This document shows positions 36,445 through 43,893 of a DNA stretch of 45,448 nt, one piece after another; the first letter of the stretch is position 1, and every line of letters begins with the position of its first letter. Where the stretch lies: the IMG/VR virus record IMGVR_UViG_3300034110_000387, positions 1 through 45,448 of that record; one strand, written 5' to 3'. Made by a program: the position numbers and the translations under genes. This DNA comes from a virus. The notes below the pieces were generated by a model. That model worked only from the letters and a program-made list of their open reading frames with translations, made no database searches and was not told where the DNA came from.

Positions 36445-37247
36445 TGTGTTTCTCCTTCTTCCCAGTGATTAGCATAATTACCTGTATCGTTCTCACGAGC
36501 CTGCACAATGCGTTTAACGAACTCTGAACGAACAATATCTTCGCTATCACCTTCAATGAACTCTACTGTGTCCCAAAGGTTGTGTCTTGCTACAAATTCA
36601 CGTAACCAAGTAAGGCCGTCTTTACCTTTCACATCAGATTGTGTCTTATCACCAAGAAGAATCAGCTTACCGTCTTCGGTAATACGTGTAAGAATTGAAT
36701 ACAGTTCTGTAGCACTACACCCTTGTACTTCATCAACTACAGCCCAGCCTGAGATATTGCGCCCACGTAGGTATTCAAAAGGTAGTAGTTCAATCGTTCC
36801 TGTGTTTAAACCCGATTCATATACGCCAATACCGTATCGGTCTTTAACAACCTCAATCAACGGCATTAGATATGGTTCATACTTCTGACGTAAATCCCCT
36901 TTAAGGAAACCTAAAGTATTTCCCATACCAACAGCAGGACGGGCGAGGAACAGCTTGTTTGTCTTACCCTGCATTAAAGCGTCAGATGCTGTAGCAACAC
37001 TTAGTAAACTTTTACCGGTTCCTGCTGGAGAGCTAATTACAATGACTTGTTTCGTAGCCAACGCACGAAGAACTTTCTTTTGGAATTCGTTCTTGGCTTG
37101 AACAGGTTTCACTTGTTTACGTTCTTCCAAGAACTTTTCCTTAATCTGACGATTACCCTCATTCACTCGGTCTGCACGAACATCATCTTTGGATTTACGT
37201 GTACGACGAACACGTTGTTTAGCATTCGTGCTATGCTCTAAAGTCAT
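36441..37247 (-). CDS. PhoH-like ATPase
   Basis: 268 residues. Walker A SSPAGTGKS (about 72-80), Walker B WAVVDEVQ (about 168-175) and LLGDKTQSD (about 196-204) are standard for PhoH. The first 50 residues are basic. PhoH proteins are RNA/ATP-binding helicase-like enzymes common in phages. It is in one operon with the ClpP-like protease. Confidence 0.92.
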   Translation of the reverse strand: MTLEHSTNAKQRVRRTRKSKDDVRADRVNEGNRQIKEKFLEERKQVKPVQAKNEFQKKVLRALATKQVIVISSPAGTGKSLLSVATASDALMQGKTNKLFLARPAVGMGNTLGFLKGDLRQKYEPYLMPLIEVVKDRYGIGVYESGLNTGTIELLPFEYLRGRNISGWAVVDEVQGCSATELYSILTRITEDGKLILLGDKTQSDVKGKDGLTWLREFVARHNLWDTVEFIEGDSEDIVRSEFVKRIVQARENDTGNYANHWEEGETQ

Positions 37248-37258
37248 TCAACTACTCC

Positions 37259-37429
37259 TTATTTGAAATAAATATCTTCTTTCATTTCTGATACCAAATG
37301 TTTTGCGTAGGTGATAATTGATTCTCTGTCACTCCACAGAATCAACTTAATAAGTAGCCCAGCAGGTACGTATACAAATAACACCAATAAAACACATAAA
37401 GTAAAACGTAGATGATTTAACCACATCAT
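37259..37429 (-). CDS. small membrane protein
   Basis: 56 residues (MMWLNHLRFTLCVLLVLFVY ... KEDIYFK): one long transmembrane segment and a charged tail. CAGGAGTTTTT precedes the ATG; the stop overlaps the ribosome site of the PhoH gene. Confidence 0.68.
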   Translation of the reverse strand: MMWLNHLRFTLCVLLVLFVYVPAGLLIKLILWSDRESIITYAKHLVSEMKEDIYFK

Positions 37430-37656
37430 AAAAACTCCTGTAACGTTTCTAATTCAAAATCAGATAACAAAACTTTATTTGGTTTTGTCTTAGCTCGCAA
37501 CACTGATTCATATTGTCTTGATAAATGAACATAAGCTAAATAATCTGGGTCAATTTGTGTTAACAAATTATCATCCACAGGATTATTTCCACGAAATTGC
37601 TCAAGCCATTTTTCTACAGCAAGAATAAATGAATCTGTTTGATATTCATAGAACAT
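37426..37656 (-). CDS. hypothetical protein
   Basis: 76 residues, MFYEYQTDSFILAVEKWLEQ, helical. It shares a short NLLTQIDPDYL stretch with NLLSQIDPKQL in the next protein upstream, suggesting duplication of a small module. No family recognised. Confidence 0.72.
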   Translation of the reverse strand: MFYEYQTDSFILAVEKWLEQFRGNNPVDDNLLTQIDPDYLAYVHLSRQYESVLRAKTKPNKVLLSDFELETLQEFL

Positions 37657-37987
37657 TGTATTTCTCCCACAACTCTGTTAATTTAACTTCCAGTTGCTTA
37701 GGATCAATCTGGGACAGTAAGTTCTCTGTCAAGACACCATCTAATGCTAAGATACGTTGTAAGTACTTCTGTTGATAGTTTACAATATCTTGAATTTCAT
37801 CTTCGTTGAACTCTTTAGTAAACCCTGCAACATAAGCATCACGAATACCACAAGTAGCAATAGACCAGTTCATAAACTCAGTAGCCATTTCTTCAGGGAT
37901 ACCTTCACCCATAATCTGCTGCACCATCTTCGGTAATAAGATACCTAATGATGTGTCTGCTAATAATTCATAATTGTTTGTTGTCAT
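37646..37987 (-). CDS. hypothetical helical protein
   Basis: 113 residues starting MTTNNYELLADTSLGILLPK. All-helical look. The ATG overlaps the upstream stop (TAATG); an ATG six bases earlier is the alternative. See the shared NLLSQIDP motif with its downstream neighbour. Confidence 0.75.
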   Translation of the reverse strand: MTTNNYELLADTSLGILLPKMVQQIMGEGIPEEMATEFMNWSIATCGIRDAYVAGFTKEFNEDEIQDIVNYQQKYLQRILALDGVLTENLLSQIDPKQLEVKLTELWEKYNVL

Positions 37988-38121
37988 TAACATTTCTCCC
38001 CAAATTCAGCCCCAAGAAAGTACGCCGCACCGACTACCATTCCGGCAACAAAATACCAACCCAGTTTTATTGCCATCCCTTGTACAATAGCCAGTGTAAC
38101 GATAATAAGTAAATCTTTCAT
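37987..38121 (-). CDS. small membrane protein
   Basis: 44 residues (MKDLLIIVTLAIVQGMAIKL ... GAEFGEKC): two hydrophobic stretches. First gene after the promoter at 38154-38181. Confidence 0.66.
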   Translation of the reverse strand: MKDLLIIVTLAIVQGMAIKLGWYFVAGMVVGAAYFLGAEFGEKC

Positions 38122-38153
38122 CATTTCTCTCCTCAATAGTTAATCATCATTCA

Positions 38154-38181
38154 ATATTACCACTAATTTTCTATTTGTCAA
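38154..38181 (-). promoter_or_regulatory. sigma70 promoter overlapping a gene end
   Basis: TTGACA (38176-38181), 16 bases, TAATAT (38154-38159) on the minus strand. The -35 box lies in the last codons of the gene at 38171. It leads the transcript into PhoH and ClpP. Confidence 0.82.
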
Positions 38182-38395
38182 GACTTATGCATCCGAAATT
38201 ATCCAGATATGCTTCCAGATCATCGATAATCTCTTGTCTACAACGCTCTCCATTCCAACGTATTGGTGTCTTGTATTTAAGATTATTCTTATAATACACA
38301 TACCCGACATAAGCTGTTTCTTCGTAGTTACCTACAACTTCTACAACAAGGTCAAATCCGTTGTGATTGTCGTAGGAATAAATGTTGTCTTGCAT
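38171..38395 (-). CDS. hypothetical protein
   Basis: 74 residues, MQDNIYSYDNHNGFDLVVEV, beta-type with many Tyr. Its last codons hold the -35 box of the next promoter. No family recognised. Confidence 0.72.
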   Translation of the reverse strand: MQDNIYSYDNHNGFDLVVEVVGNYEETAYVGYVYYKNNLKYKTPIRWNGERCRQEIIDDLEAYLDNFGCISLDK

Positions 38396-38424
38396 GTTAG
38401 GCTCCTTATTCTATTCCAAAATAA

Positions 38425-38661
38425 TTACAATAATCCTGCTTTGATAACTTTCTTTTCTTCTTTGTCTGATTCCCATACAACTTTCTCAGGCTCTTTAACT
38501 TTCTTCTGGCAATATTCGATTGCGTAATCTTCCGTGAAGAACGAAAACGGTTTAGTACCATATCCCCAATCTTCTTTAAAGCTTCTCCAGCCAAATGTCC
38601 ACCAACTTTTATACTGAGGAACATAATTCTGTTCTCCTACCTTCAGCACTCTGTATTTCAT
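38425..38661 (-). CDS. hypothetical protein
   Basis: 78 residues. YKSWWTFGWRSFKEDWGYGT, then FSFFTEDYAIEYCQKK is a distinctive aromatic pattern seen in small phage proteins. An overlapping frame at 38406-38624 is less protein-like and is left out. Confidence 0.74.
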   Translation of the reverse strand: MKYRVLKVGEQNYVPQYKSWWTFGWRSFKEDWGYGTKPFSFFTEDYAIEYCQKKVKEPEKVVWESDKEEKKVIKAGLL

Positions 38662-38990
38662 TCTAATTCCTCCAATAGTTCTGTCAGTAATTCCATCTGA
38701 CGTTTAATTCTCGCTACAGGACATTTAGGGTTAGGTATAGTAGAGAAACCTGTAAATGTTACTTCCTTGCACCACCAATCAGCAATATCAAATAATTCAA
38801 TGACTTCGTTCTCAGTCAGTCGCATTACATTGCCGAAATCAGTTAACACATGGAACAAGTGGAATGTTTCTACACCACCGTAATTCTCATCTTCTTCTTT
38901 AATAATAAAAGCATTCCCACAACGCTGACCATCTTTAGTTGCTAAAGCCATACCTACTTCTGGGGTAAATTTACGATTAATTGGTTTCAT
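38658..38990 (-). CDS. hypothetical protein
   Basis: 110 residues starting MKPINRKFTPEVGMALATKD. Beta-rich first part, helix at the end (KRQMELLTELLEELE). The start follows GAGGGGGATGAGA; the frame opens 15 bases upstream. No family recognised. Confidence 0.74.
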   Translation of the reverse strand: MKPINRKFTPEVGMALATKDGQRCGNAFIIKEEDENYGGVETFHLFHVLTDFGNVMRLTENEVIELFDIADWWCKEVTFTGFSTIPNPKCPVARIKRQMELLTELLEELE

Positions 38991-39001
38991 TCTCATCCCC
39001 C

Positions 39002-39307
39002 TCAAAAACTTGGTTTCTTAAATTTAATAGTCAAGCGTTCATACTCGGCTTTCTCTTTTTCTTCTAGCATTTTAACATAATACGCTTCTCTCCCCAGTCT
39101 CCCTTGATATTCTTCATCAGTTTCTTCTCTGTTGTGATAAACTACAAATTCTTTATACTCATCACCCCAAGAATACCGTGTTTCAACCTCGTAGTCCAAT
39201 GTGTTACCGTACTGTGTAACTAACTCTTGCAGTTCAAGAATTAAATCCGGAACATTGCCCTCTGTTTGAAGTGTTGTCAGCTCTACTCGAACCATCTGTT
39301 TACTCAT
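39002..39307 (-). CDS. hypothetical protein
   Basis: 101 residues starting MSKQMVRVELTTLQTEGNVP after AGGAGGATTGAGGTA. Ferredoxin-like alternation of strand and helix is suggested, with a charged C-terminus. It lies behind an inverted-repeat leader element. Confidence 0.74.
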   Translation of the reverse strand: MSKQMVRVELTTLQTEGNVPDLILELQELVTQYGNTLDYEVETRYSWGDEYKEFVVYHNREETDEEYQGRLGREAYYVKMLEEKEKAEYERLTIKFKKPSF

Positions 39308-39440
39308 TACCTCAATCCTCCTGTTAAAATCAATTATAACCGCCCTATAAACGCCTACAATCAATTATATTCATAAAGTCATACATACGTAGCCATAAAT
39401 AAAATAATCGCTTATAATCGTTCCTAGAGCGTTTAAATGT
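39308..39440 (-). repeat. inverted-repeat leader element (copy D)
   Basis: On the minus strand: TTTAAACGCTCTAGGAACGA, TTATAAGCGATTATTT, then ATAATTGATTGTAGG followed by GCGTTTATA (pairing with TATAAACGC) and a second TATAATTGATT before the AGGAGG of the next gene. No protein frame. Confidence 0.6.
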
Positions 39441-39448
39441 GGATTACG

Positions 39449-40090
39449 TCAGTATCCACTACTACAACTAACTTTACGCGGTTTAATCTTACGATAAACA
39501 CTGCTGATAACTTCGATTGGTGATTCGATGAAGTCATTAAACCCAACCGTAGGTTTACCAACACACTTAAAGTCTGGAAACTTACGTTGCATTCTGTCAA
39601 ATCGTTCAATCATGCGGTATTTGTCGTACTTATGATAACAGCGGATCTCTTTAGCTGCAACATCTTTCTTAAAATTCTCAGATACGTAGAATTTACCAGA
39701 GAAAATGTGATACATGATTTGACAAATACCAATATCCATGTCTTCAGTGAGTTCTTCTGCTGTCAACGTTGTCCCATACACGATAAACTGAAGCTCAGGA
39801 ACCACTAACGATGGAGTTTTGAAGCCGATCAGTTGTTCAACACCTCGTTGATACAGAGATTGTGTCTCATTTGTTTCCATTCGATAACTATACTGTAAGT
39901 TACGATGTGTGTCATATAACAAGTATTGAGGTGCATTCTCAACTGGGACAAAGAATAAATCAATGTCCTTTGGTTTTACACCAAGATACACATCGCGGCA
40001 AAGACCGCCCCCAAGATACACTTCGTAACCAATCGTATTCTCAGCAATACTCTCAATTGTCGCTAAGATGTCTTCATCAATTTTGATCAT
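39449..40090 (-). CDS. nucleotidyltransferase (poly(A)-polymerase/CCA-enzyme head-like)
   Basis: 213 residues. YLGGGLCRDVYLGVKPKDID near residues 25-45 is the class II nucleotidyltransferase motif (GGxxRD ... G ... KDIDL) of tRNA CCA-adding enzymes and poly(A) polymerases. Phage versions are short and may edit tRNAs or other RNAs, or nucleotidylate proteins. The C-terminus (YDKYRMIERFDRMQRKFP) is basic. A start overlap links it to the upstream gene. Confidence 0.84.
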   Translation of the reverse strand: MIKIDEDILATIESIAENTIGYEVYLGGGLCRDVYLGVKPKDIDLFFVPVENAPQYLLYDTHRNLQYSYRMETNETQSLYQRGVEQLIGFKTPSLVVPELQFIVYGTTLTAEELTEDMDIGICQIMYHIFSGKFYVSENFKKDVAAKEIRCYHKYDKYRMIERFDRMQRKFPDFKCVGKPTVGFNDFIESPIEVISSVYRKIKPRKVSCSSGY

Positions 40091-40677
40091 TTTAATAACT
40101 CCTGTAGTTCTAACTCTGTTGCTGCTCGACGTTTTTCTTCATTTTCTTCACATAAGGTTCTCAGACGATAGTGGAAATACTGACTAATCCAGAAATGTTC
40201 GTCTTGCGTTAAGAAATTCAAACTTTCTGGAAATCGAACAGGACAGTTTGTATACACTAAGTCATTACTGAAACGCAGGCACTGGGATTCTTCACTAAAC
40301 ACCAAATCTAACAACCGTTTCGATCTGTACTTTGCAGTGACTGTTCTAGTTTCCAGATCTCTTGTTGGAAAGTAAATACCGCCATCGTCAAAAGCTTGCT
40401 TGATTACTCTCAGCAGTGTAGCTACTGGGACATTAAGTTGTCTATCAAGTAATTCATTATTGTTACCATATAGACTGAAAGTATCCACACCTAGTTTAAT
40501 GCGTAAATAAAATTCCTCACCTTTGAGACTACTACATAAATATTGAGATTTAGTTAGTACATTCTCAGGTAAATCTGGTAGTGCAGCTTTAACACTCACA
40601 TCTTCCTGATATTTAATCTGATTCTCCCCTTCAGCAAGGAATTGATTTTTCCACCACGAAACAATTGATTTAAACAT
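40087..40677 (-). CDS. hypothetical protein
   Basis: 196 residues starting MFKSIVSWWKNQFLAEGENQ after GAGGAGAAAATTA. Mixed fold with a charged helical C-terminus (CEENEEKRRAATELELQELL). First gene of the 40.7-38.2 kb minus unit. No family recognised. Confidence 0.76.
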   Translation of the reverse strand: MFKSIVSWWKNQFLAEGENQIKYQEDVSVKAALPDLPENVLTKSQYLCSSLKGEEFYLRIKLGVDTFSLYGNNNELLDRQLNVPVATLLRVIKQAFDDGGIYFPTRDLETRTVTAKYRSKRLLDLVFSEESQCLRFSNDLVYTNCPVRFPESLNFLTQDEHFWISQYFHYRLRTLCEENEEKRRAATELELQELLK

Positions 40678-40710
40678 TAATTTTCTCCTCATATGTGTTA
40701 ATGTCTGCAC

Positions 40711-40739
40711 AGATTACAGCGTTGTTGATTGGTTGTCAA
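40711..40739 (-). promoter_or_regulatory. sigma70 promoter (minus side of divergent region)
   Basis: TTGACA (40734-40739), 17 bases, TAATCT (40711-40716) on the minus strand. Confidence 0.82.
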
Positions 40740-40774
40740 TAGGTATTTGTGGAATTTGTCAAATGAGAAATAGG

Positions 40775-40803
40775 TTGACAACATTAGTTATCCAGTGTAA
40801 TGT
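40775..40803 (+). promoter_or_regulatory. sigma70 promoter
   Basis: TTGACA (40775-40780), 17 bases, TAATGT (40798-40803). First of two plus promoters before the HTH gene. Confidence 0.72.
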
Positions 40804-40870
40804 GTATAGTTGTTGAGGTAAACGCAATTTTAGAGATTTGCGTTTTGGTCTTGTGTTAGTAGGTAATTAC

Positions 40871-40898
40871 TTGACAACATACAGGTTCGTGTTATACT
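40871..40898 (+). promoter_or_regulatory. sigma70 promoter
   Basis: TTGACA (40871-40876), 16 bases, TATACT (40893-40898), just upstream of the HTH gene. Confidence 0.82.
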
Positions 40899-40916
40899 TA
40901 TGGAGTAGGAGGTGTT

Positions 40917-41147
40917 ATGAATAAAACAATTACGACTAAAGAAGAAGTACAGAAATTAATTCTGTATAAATTAGAAAGCACAGAAACTTCTCTGTCAGTT
41001 TTTGCTAAAGAGTTGGGTGTTAGTAGGCAGTCTGTTAATCAATGGCTTAAAACTGATTCTGTGACGTTTGATAAGCTGTTTGATTTGTTACATGCCTTGG
41101 GTGCAGATTGGGAGATTTCTGTTAGGATTTGGACTCGTCCCATTTAA
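40917..41147 (+). CDS. helix-turn-helix DNA-binding protein
   Basis: 76 residues. SLSVFAKELGVSRQSVNQWL (about 25-44) is a clear XRE-type HTH. After GGAGTAGGAGGTGTT. It sits in the divergent control region, so it may repress the promoters at 40711-40898 (inference). The polymerase-like gene follows 6 bases later. Confidence 0.85.
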   Translation: MNKTITTKEEVQKLILYKLESTETSLSVFAKELGVSRQSVNQWLKTDSVTFDKLFDLLHALGADWEISVRIWTRPI

Positions 41148-41153
41148 CGTAAT

Positions 41154-42557
41154 GTGACTTTCAACACATACAAAACTGCTCTGTATCCAGCGTGGTTATT
41201 GGGTTTCTTTATTTTTGTCCGTCTTAATGGAGATGTGAGGTATTATGTGTATTGGATAGATTATAAGATTAGTAAATTATTGAGTAAAGTTAGTAGTAAG
41301 TATTATGATGAATATATTCTCTATCTAAAGTCTTTCTCTGCTATTAAATTAACTGAGAACAGACTAACTAAACTACGTCATGTTGTTGATTGCTTCTTCT
41401 ATAACGTCCAATACTCTTTGACTGATGATAATTGTTTAATCATCACCAGAGATGAGAATGATTTTAGTAGACCATTAATCTACAACGGAAGGAAGGTAGA
41501 TCGTAAAGTAAGTTACGAATACACCATGTCTTTCTTTGCTTGGATGCACAGCGTAGGTTATGTCGTTTCGGAGATAGGTTATATAGGTGGTTGGGTAAAG
41601 AACACCGACACTGGCTGGAAACCAACTGTAGTAAAGCAGAGTAAGTTGATTATCTCTGAGAAAGTTATTGAGGACTTTAGATCGGTAATTAAATCTAAAT
41701 CTGATATAGACCCTGTCGGTAATGTGATCAGGGTTAAAGATAAAGAAAAGAAGTTGACAACTAAACGTCTTGAATCAGAACAGCAGAAGCTATGTAAATT
41801 GTTGCAAGAGTATAACAAGAAATCTAAAGCTTTTAATATTCGTGCCGGTGAAAAAGAATTTGACGTTCAGGTGGTAAAGGTATATAATGAGAGTTCTTTC
41901 AACAAAGGTGGTAGAACTTATGTTGTCGGTAAAGACAGTTGTGTGTTGGAAAAGGAGAATAGAAAAGTGTTGACATTTAACGATGAACATACGGTAGAGT
42001 GTGATTTTAAGTCTCTACATCCTCGATTAGTTGCAACAATTGTTGGTACGCATATTCCACTGAACCATGACCCATATGGTTTAGATGTAGACGGGTATAC
42101 CAGTAAAGCTCTAAGAACTATCTGCAAGCTTATTGTGTTATGTGTGTTTAATGCAAAAGACATGTACTCTGCTATGAAGGCAGTGAATAATGAACTTAAT
42201 AAGATGACACACGTTGATGATAACGGCAACGAAGTTAGTCTTGTTAGTTATTGGAAAGATGCTAAGTTAGTCCCAGAGTTTTTAGAGTTGAAGTATTTGT
42301 GTAATAAACTACTTGACCATAACCCTTATATGAGGGAGTATGCTTTTACTGGATGTGGATTAGATTTACAAAACCTAGATTCTCGTATCATGGACATTGT
42401 GATTGAGCATTTCACATTTAAAGGAGAATTCGTATTACCTGTGCATGACAGCATTGTTATTCGAGAATCATTGAAAGATGAAGCTGTTGAGGTTATGACA
42501 AGAGCATTTGCTCAAGTTATGGGTAATGCAGATAATTGTATTGTTGAAGTAAAATAG
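41154..42557 (+). CDS. polymerase-like protein with family A/single-subunit-RNAP-like palm
   Basis: 467 residues from GTG 41154, without a good ribosome site, so likely translated by coupling to the HTH gene. The C-terminal half has a polymerase palm layout: motif A-like VECDFKSLHPRLVA (Asp at 284), motif B-like RTICKLIVLCVFN (R321, K325), a helix LQNLDSRIMDIVIEHF and motif C VLPVHDSIVIRES (H431, D432). HDS rather than HDE recalls T7-type RNA polymerases; the motif A and the pre-C helix recall family A DNA polymerases. The N-terminal 200 residues match nothing I know and no exonuclease is visible. A second polymerase next to a complete family B enzyme is unusual. Confidence 0.6.
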   Translation: MTFNTYKTALYPAWLLGFFIFVRLNGDVRYYVYWIDYKISKLLSKVSSKYYDEYILYLKSFSAIKLTENRLTKLRHVVDCFFYNVQYSLTDDNCLIITRDENDFSRPLIYNGRKVDRKVSYEYTMSFFAWMHSVGYVVSEIGYIGGWVKNTDTGWKPTVVKQSKLIISEKVIEDFRSVIKSKSDIDPVGNVIRVKDKEKKLTTKRLESEQQKLCKLLQEYNKKSKAFNIRAGEKEFDVQVVKVYNESSFNKGGRTYVVGKDSCVLEKENRKVLTFNDEHTVECDFKSLHPRLVATIVGTHIPLNHDPYGLDVDGYTSKALRTICKLIVLCVFNAKDMYSAMKAVNNELNKMTHVDDNGNEVSLVSYWKDAKLVPEFLELKYLCNKLLDHNPYMREYAFTGCGLDLQNLDSRIMDIVIEHFTFKGEFVLPVHDSIVIRESLKDEAVEVMTRAFAQVMGNADNCIVEVK

Positions 42558-42560
42558 TTC

Positions 42561-42589
42561 TTGACAACAACACAAACATAGCTTAATAT
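42561..42589 (+). promoter_or_regulatory. promoter with inverted repeat at the -10 box
   Basis: TTGACA (42561-42566), 17 bases, TAATAT (42584-42589). The box lies between AGCT arms (AGCTTAATATTAGCT). It starts 3 bases after the stop of the polymerase-like gene. Confidence 0.82.
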
Positions 42590-42599
42590 TAGCTCATAG

Positions 42600-42682
42600 G
42601 ACACACGGAGAGCCATTTTAGATATTAATTGATACATTGAGACACAATGATTTCTAAAGTGGCTTAGAATTGATTATAGGAG
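42600..42682 (+). repeat. inverted-repeat leader element (copy E)
   Basis: AGCCATTTTAGA (42611-42622) pairs with TCTAAAGTGGCT (42653-42664) with one G-U; an inner CATTG/CAATG hairpin fills the loop. It ends TTAGAATTGATTATAGGAGG, the ribosome site of the gene at 42689. Confidence 0.68.
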
Positions 42683-42688
42683 GTTTAA

Positions 42689-42979
42689 ATGTATAAGAGT
42701 AAGACGTTAGCTATGCCGTTTGGCCCTGACAATTGGGATATTACTTCTTTTGAAGTTAACATCCCAATCAATATATGTAAACTAATTTCTGGATATTATG
42801 TTGGCCCATATCAGGTCATTCCTGTTACTGAAATAATTCATAGAAACAACACCAGAGCTTTCTTGGTTATGGTAGAAACACACATAGATGATTACTTTGA
42901 CTGCATCACTGAGTCAGATCTAGTATCGGATGACTTAGGTAAATTAAAGCTTTTAATGAAAAAGTACTTGAAGTTATAG
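42689..42979 (+). CDS. hypothetical protein
   Basis: 96 residues, MYKSKTLAMPFGPDNWDITS, mixed fold with a lysine-rich helix at the end. Preceded by the structured leader of copy E. No family recognised. Confidence 0.74.
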   Translation: MYKSKTLAMPFGPDNWDITSFEVNIPINICKLISGYYVGPYQVIPVTEIIHRNNTRAFLVMVETHIDDYFDCITESDLVSDDLGKLKLLMKKYLKL

Positions 42980-42988
42980 GAGAGAATA

Positions 42989-43264
42989 ATGAACACAAAA
43001 CAATTAGCTTTATACGAATTGAACAAGAAGTCTACTGGTGTAGCGTATGTATTAGGGTTTCTATTCGGCGTGGTAGGCTTACACTGCTGGTATGTAGGAG
43101 AAGAAACACATTTTGTATTTCGAGCATTAGTGTTTGTATTAGGTTTGTTCGTTCCACCTCTGGTGGTGATTAGTGCAATCATCTATTTCGTAGATTTCTT
43201 CCTGACATATGGTTGGGTGAAGCAATACAATCGGAAGATGTTAGAAGTTTACGGAGATGAATAA
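42989..43264 (+). CDS. TM2-domain membrane protein
   Basis: 91 residues. KKSTGVAYVLGFLFGVVGLH and the second helix (PPLVVISAIIYFVDFFLTYG) make a TM2 domain: two membrane helices joined by a short turn, with the G-x-x-G-x-H motif in the first. TM2 proteins are bacterial membrane proteins of unclear role and appear in some phages. Confidence 0.82.
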   Translation: MNTKQLALYELNKKSTGVAYVLGFLFGVVGLHCWYVGEETHFVFRALVFVLGLFVPPLVVISAIIYFVDFFLTYGWVKQYNRKMLEVYGDE

Positions 43265-43443
43265 TGATTAAAATGTATTTTCGTGTGGAGTTTGATGGTT
43301 GCGACTTGTCCCGCAACAATTACAGTGGGTTCACTAACGAAGATGAAGCACTAGAGTACGTTAAAGATATCTGTGAAAATTACTTATGGAGAAAATTCGT
43401 TAAGTTTGAAGTAATCAAATATTATGAATGGTCAAAAGAATAA
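43264..43443 (+). CDS. hypothetical small protein
   Basis: 59 residues (MIKMYFRVEFDGCDLSRNNY ... KYYEWSKE). Its ATG overlaps the TM2 gene's stop (TAATG). A beta-alpha-beta look. No family recognised. Confidence 0.68.
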   Translation: MIKMYFRVEFDGCDLSRNNYSGFTNEDEALEYVKDICENYLWRKFVKFEVIKYYEWSKE

Positions 43444-43463
43444 AAATAATTTCAAATTAGCTA

Positions 43464-43505
43464 TTGACAAATAGCGGATATGGTGTACTATATGTTCATA
43501 TAGTA
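43464..43505 (+). promoter_or_regulatory. promoter with a 20-bp operator-like palindrome
   Basis: TTGACA (43464-43469), 16 bases, TACTAT (43486-43491). TACTATATG-TT-CATATAGTA (43486-43505) is a perfect palindrome covering the -10 box and start site. Confidence 0.78.
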
Positions 43506-43519
43506 AATAAGGAATACCA

Positions 43520-43750
43520 ATGGACGTTAAAAAGCTAAGCAAGACACAGATTCGTAAGCTTGCAAATAAAATTAGAATGTTGTTGACACATCCATCATAT
43601 CAACGATACAATGAACATAATTGGGGAATTGAACATAACGAAATGATTGCTCGTGTATGTTCTCTCAATTATGAACAATTGCGTGAAGTGCTTAATTTGC
43701 ATTATCGTAATCAGTGTGGTAGTTATTTTAAAGTAAAATTTGGAATGTGA
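43520..43750 (+). CDS. hypothetical protein
   Basis: 76 residues, MDVKKLSKTQIRKLANKIRM, basic and helical. Controlled by the palindromic promoter upstream. No family recognised. Confidence 0.74.
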   Translation: MDVKKLSKTQIRKLANKIRMLLTHPSYQRYNEHNWGIEHNEMIARVCSLNYEQLREVLNLHYRNQCGSYFKVKFGM

Positions 43751-43753
43751 AAT

Positions 43754-43782
43754 GGGACTGACGTCCCCCGACATTAGTCGGT
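43754..43782 (+). other. two tandem hairpins
   Basis: GGGAC-TGAC-GTCCC followed immediately by CCGAC-ATTA-GTCGG and TTTGATT. They come right after the stop of the gene at 43520. The second may be a weak terminator. CCGACAT can alternatively pair with ATGTCGG in the tRNA-like region below. Confidence 0.55.
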
Positions 43783-43798
43783 TTGATTAAATAATACT

Positions 43799-43873
43799 CG
43801 TAGGTCTGACACGATGTCGGTTGTGAACTGATCAGCATGACCCAAATGTGGTTTGATTCCACGCCTACGACCA
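43799..43873 (+). ncRNA. tRNA-like structure (75 nt, encoded CCA)
   Basis: CGTAGG (43799-43804) pairs with CCTACG (43864-43869), then A and CCA. Before the 3' arm is a T-arm-like GTGG-TTTGATT-CCAC. Total length is that of a tRNA. The D and anticodon arms are not normal: the best folds are GACA-CGA-TGTC and a 7-bp stem with a 10-base loop, so no anticodon can be read. It may be a degenerate tRNA or a tRNA mimic in the leader of the next gene. Confidence 0.35.
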
Positions 43874-43893
43874 ACTACAAGAAGGATAACAAT

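Noticed and set aside
38406-38624. 72-residue minus frame overlapping the gene at 38425-38661
   Set aside because: It lacks a good start site and its sequence is less protein-like than the aromatic-rich product of the overlapping frame.
41579-42229. Minus-strand frames opposite the polymerase-like gene
   Set aside because: They are Ser/Thr/Phe-rich shadow translations without ribosome sites.
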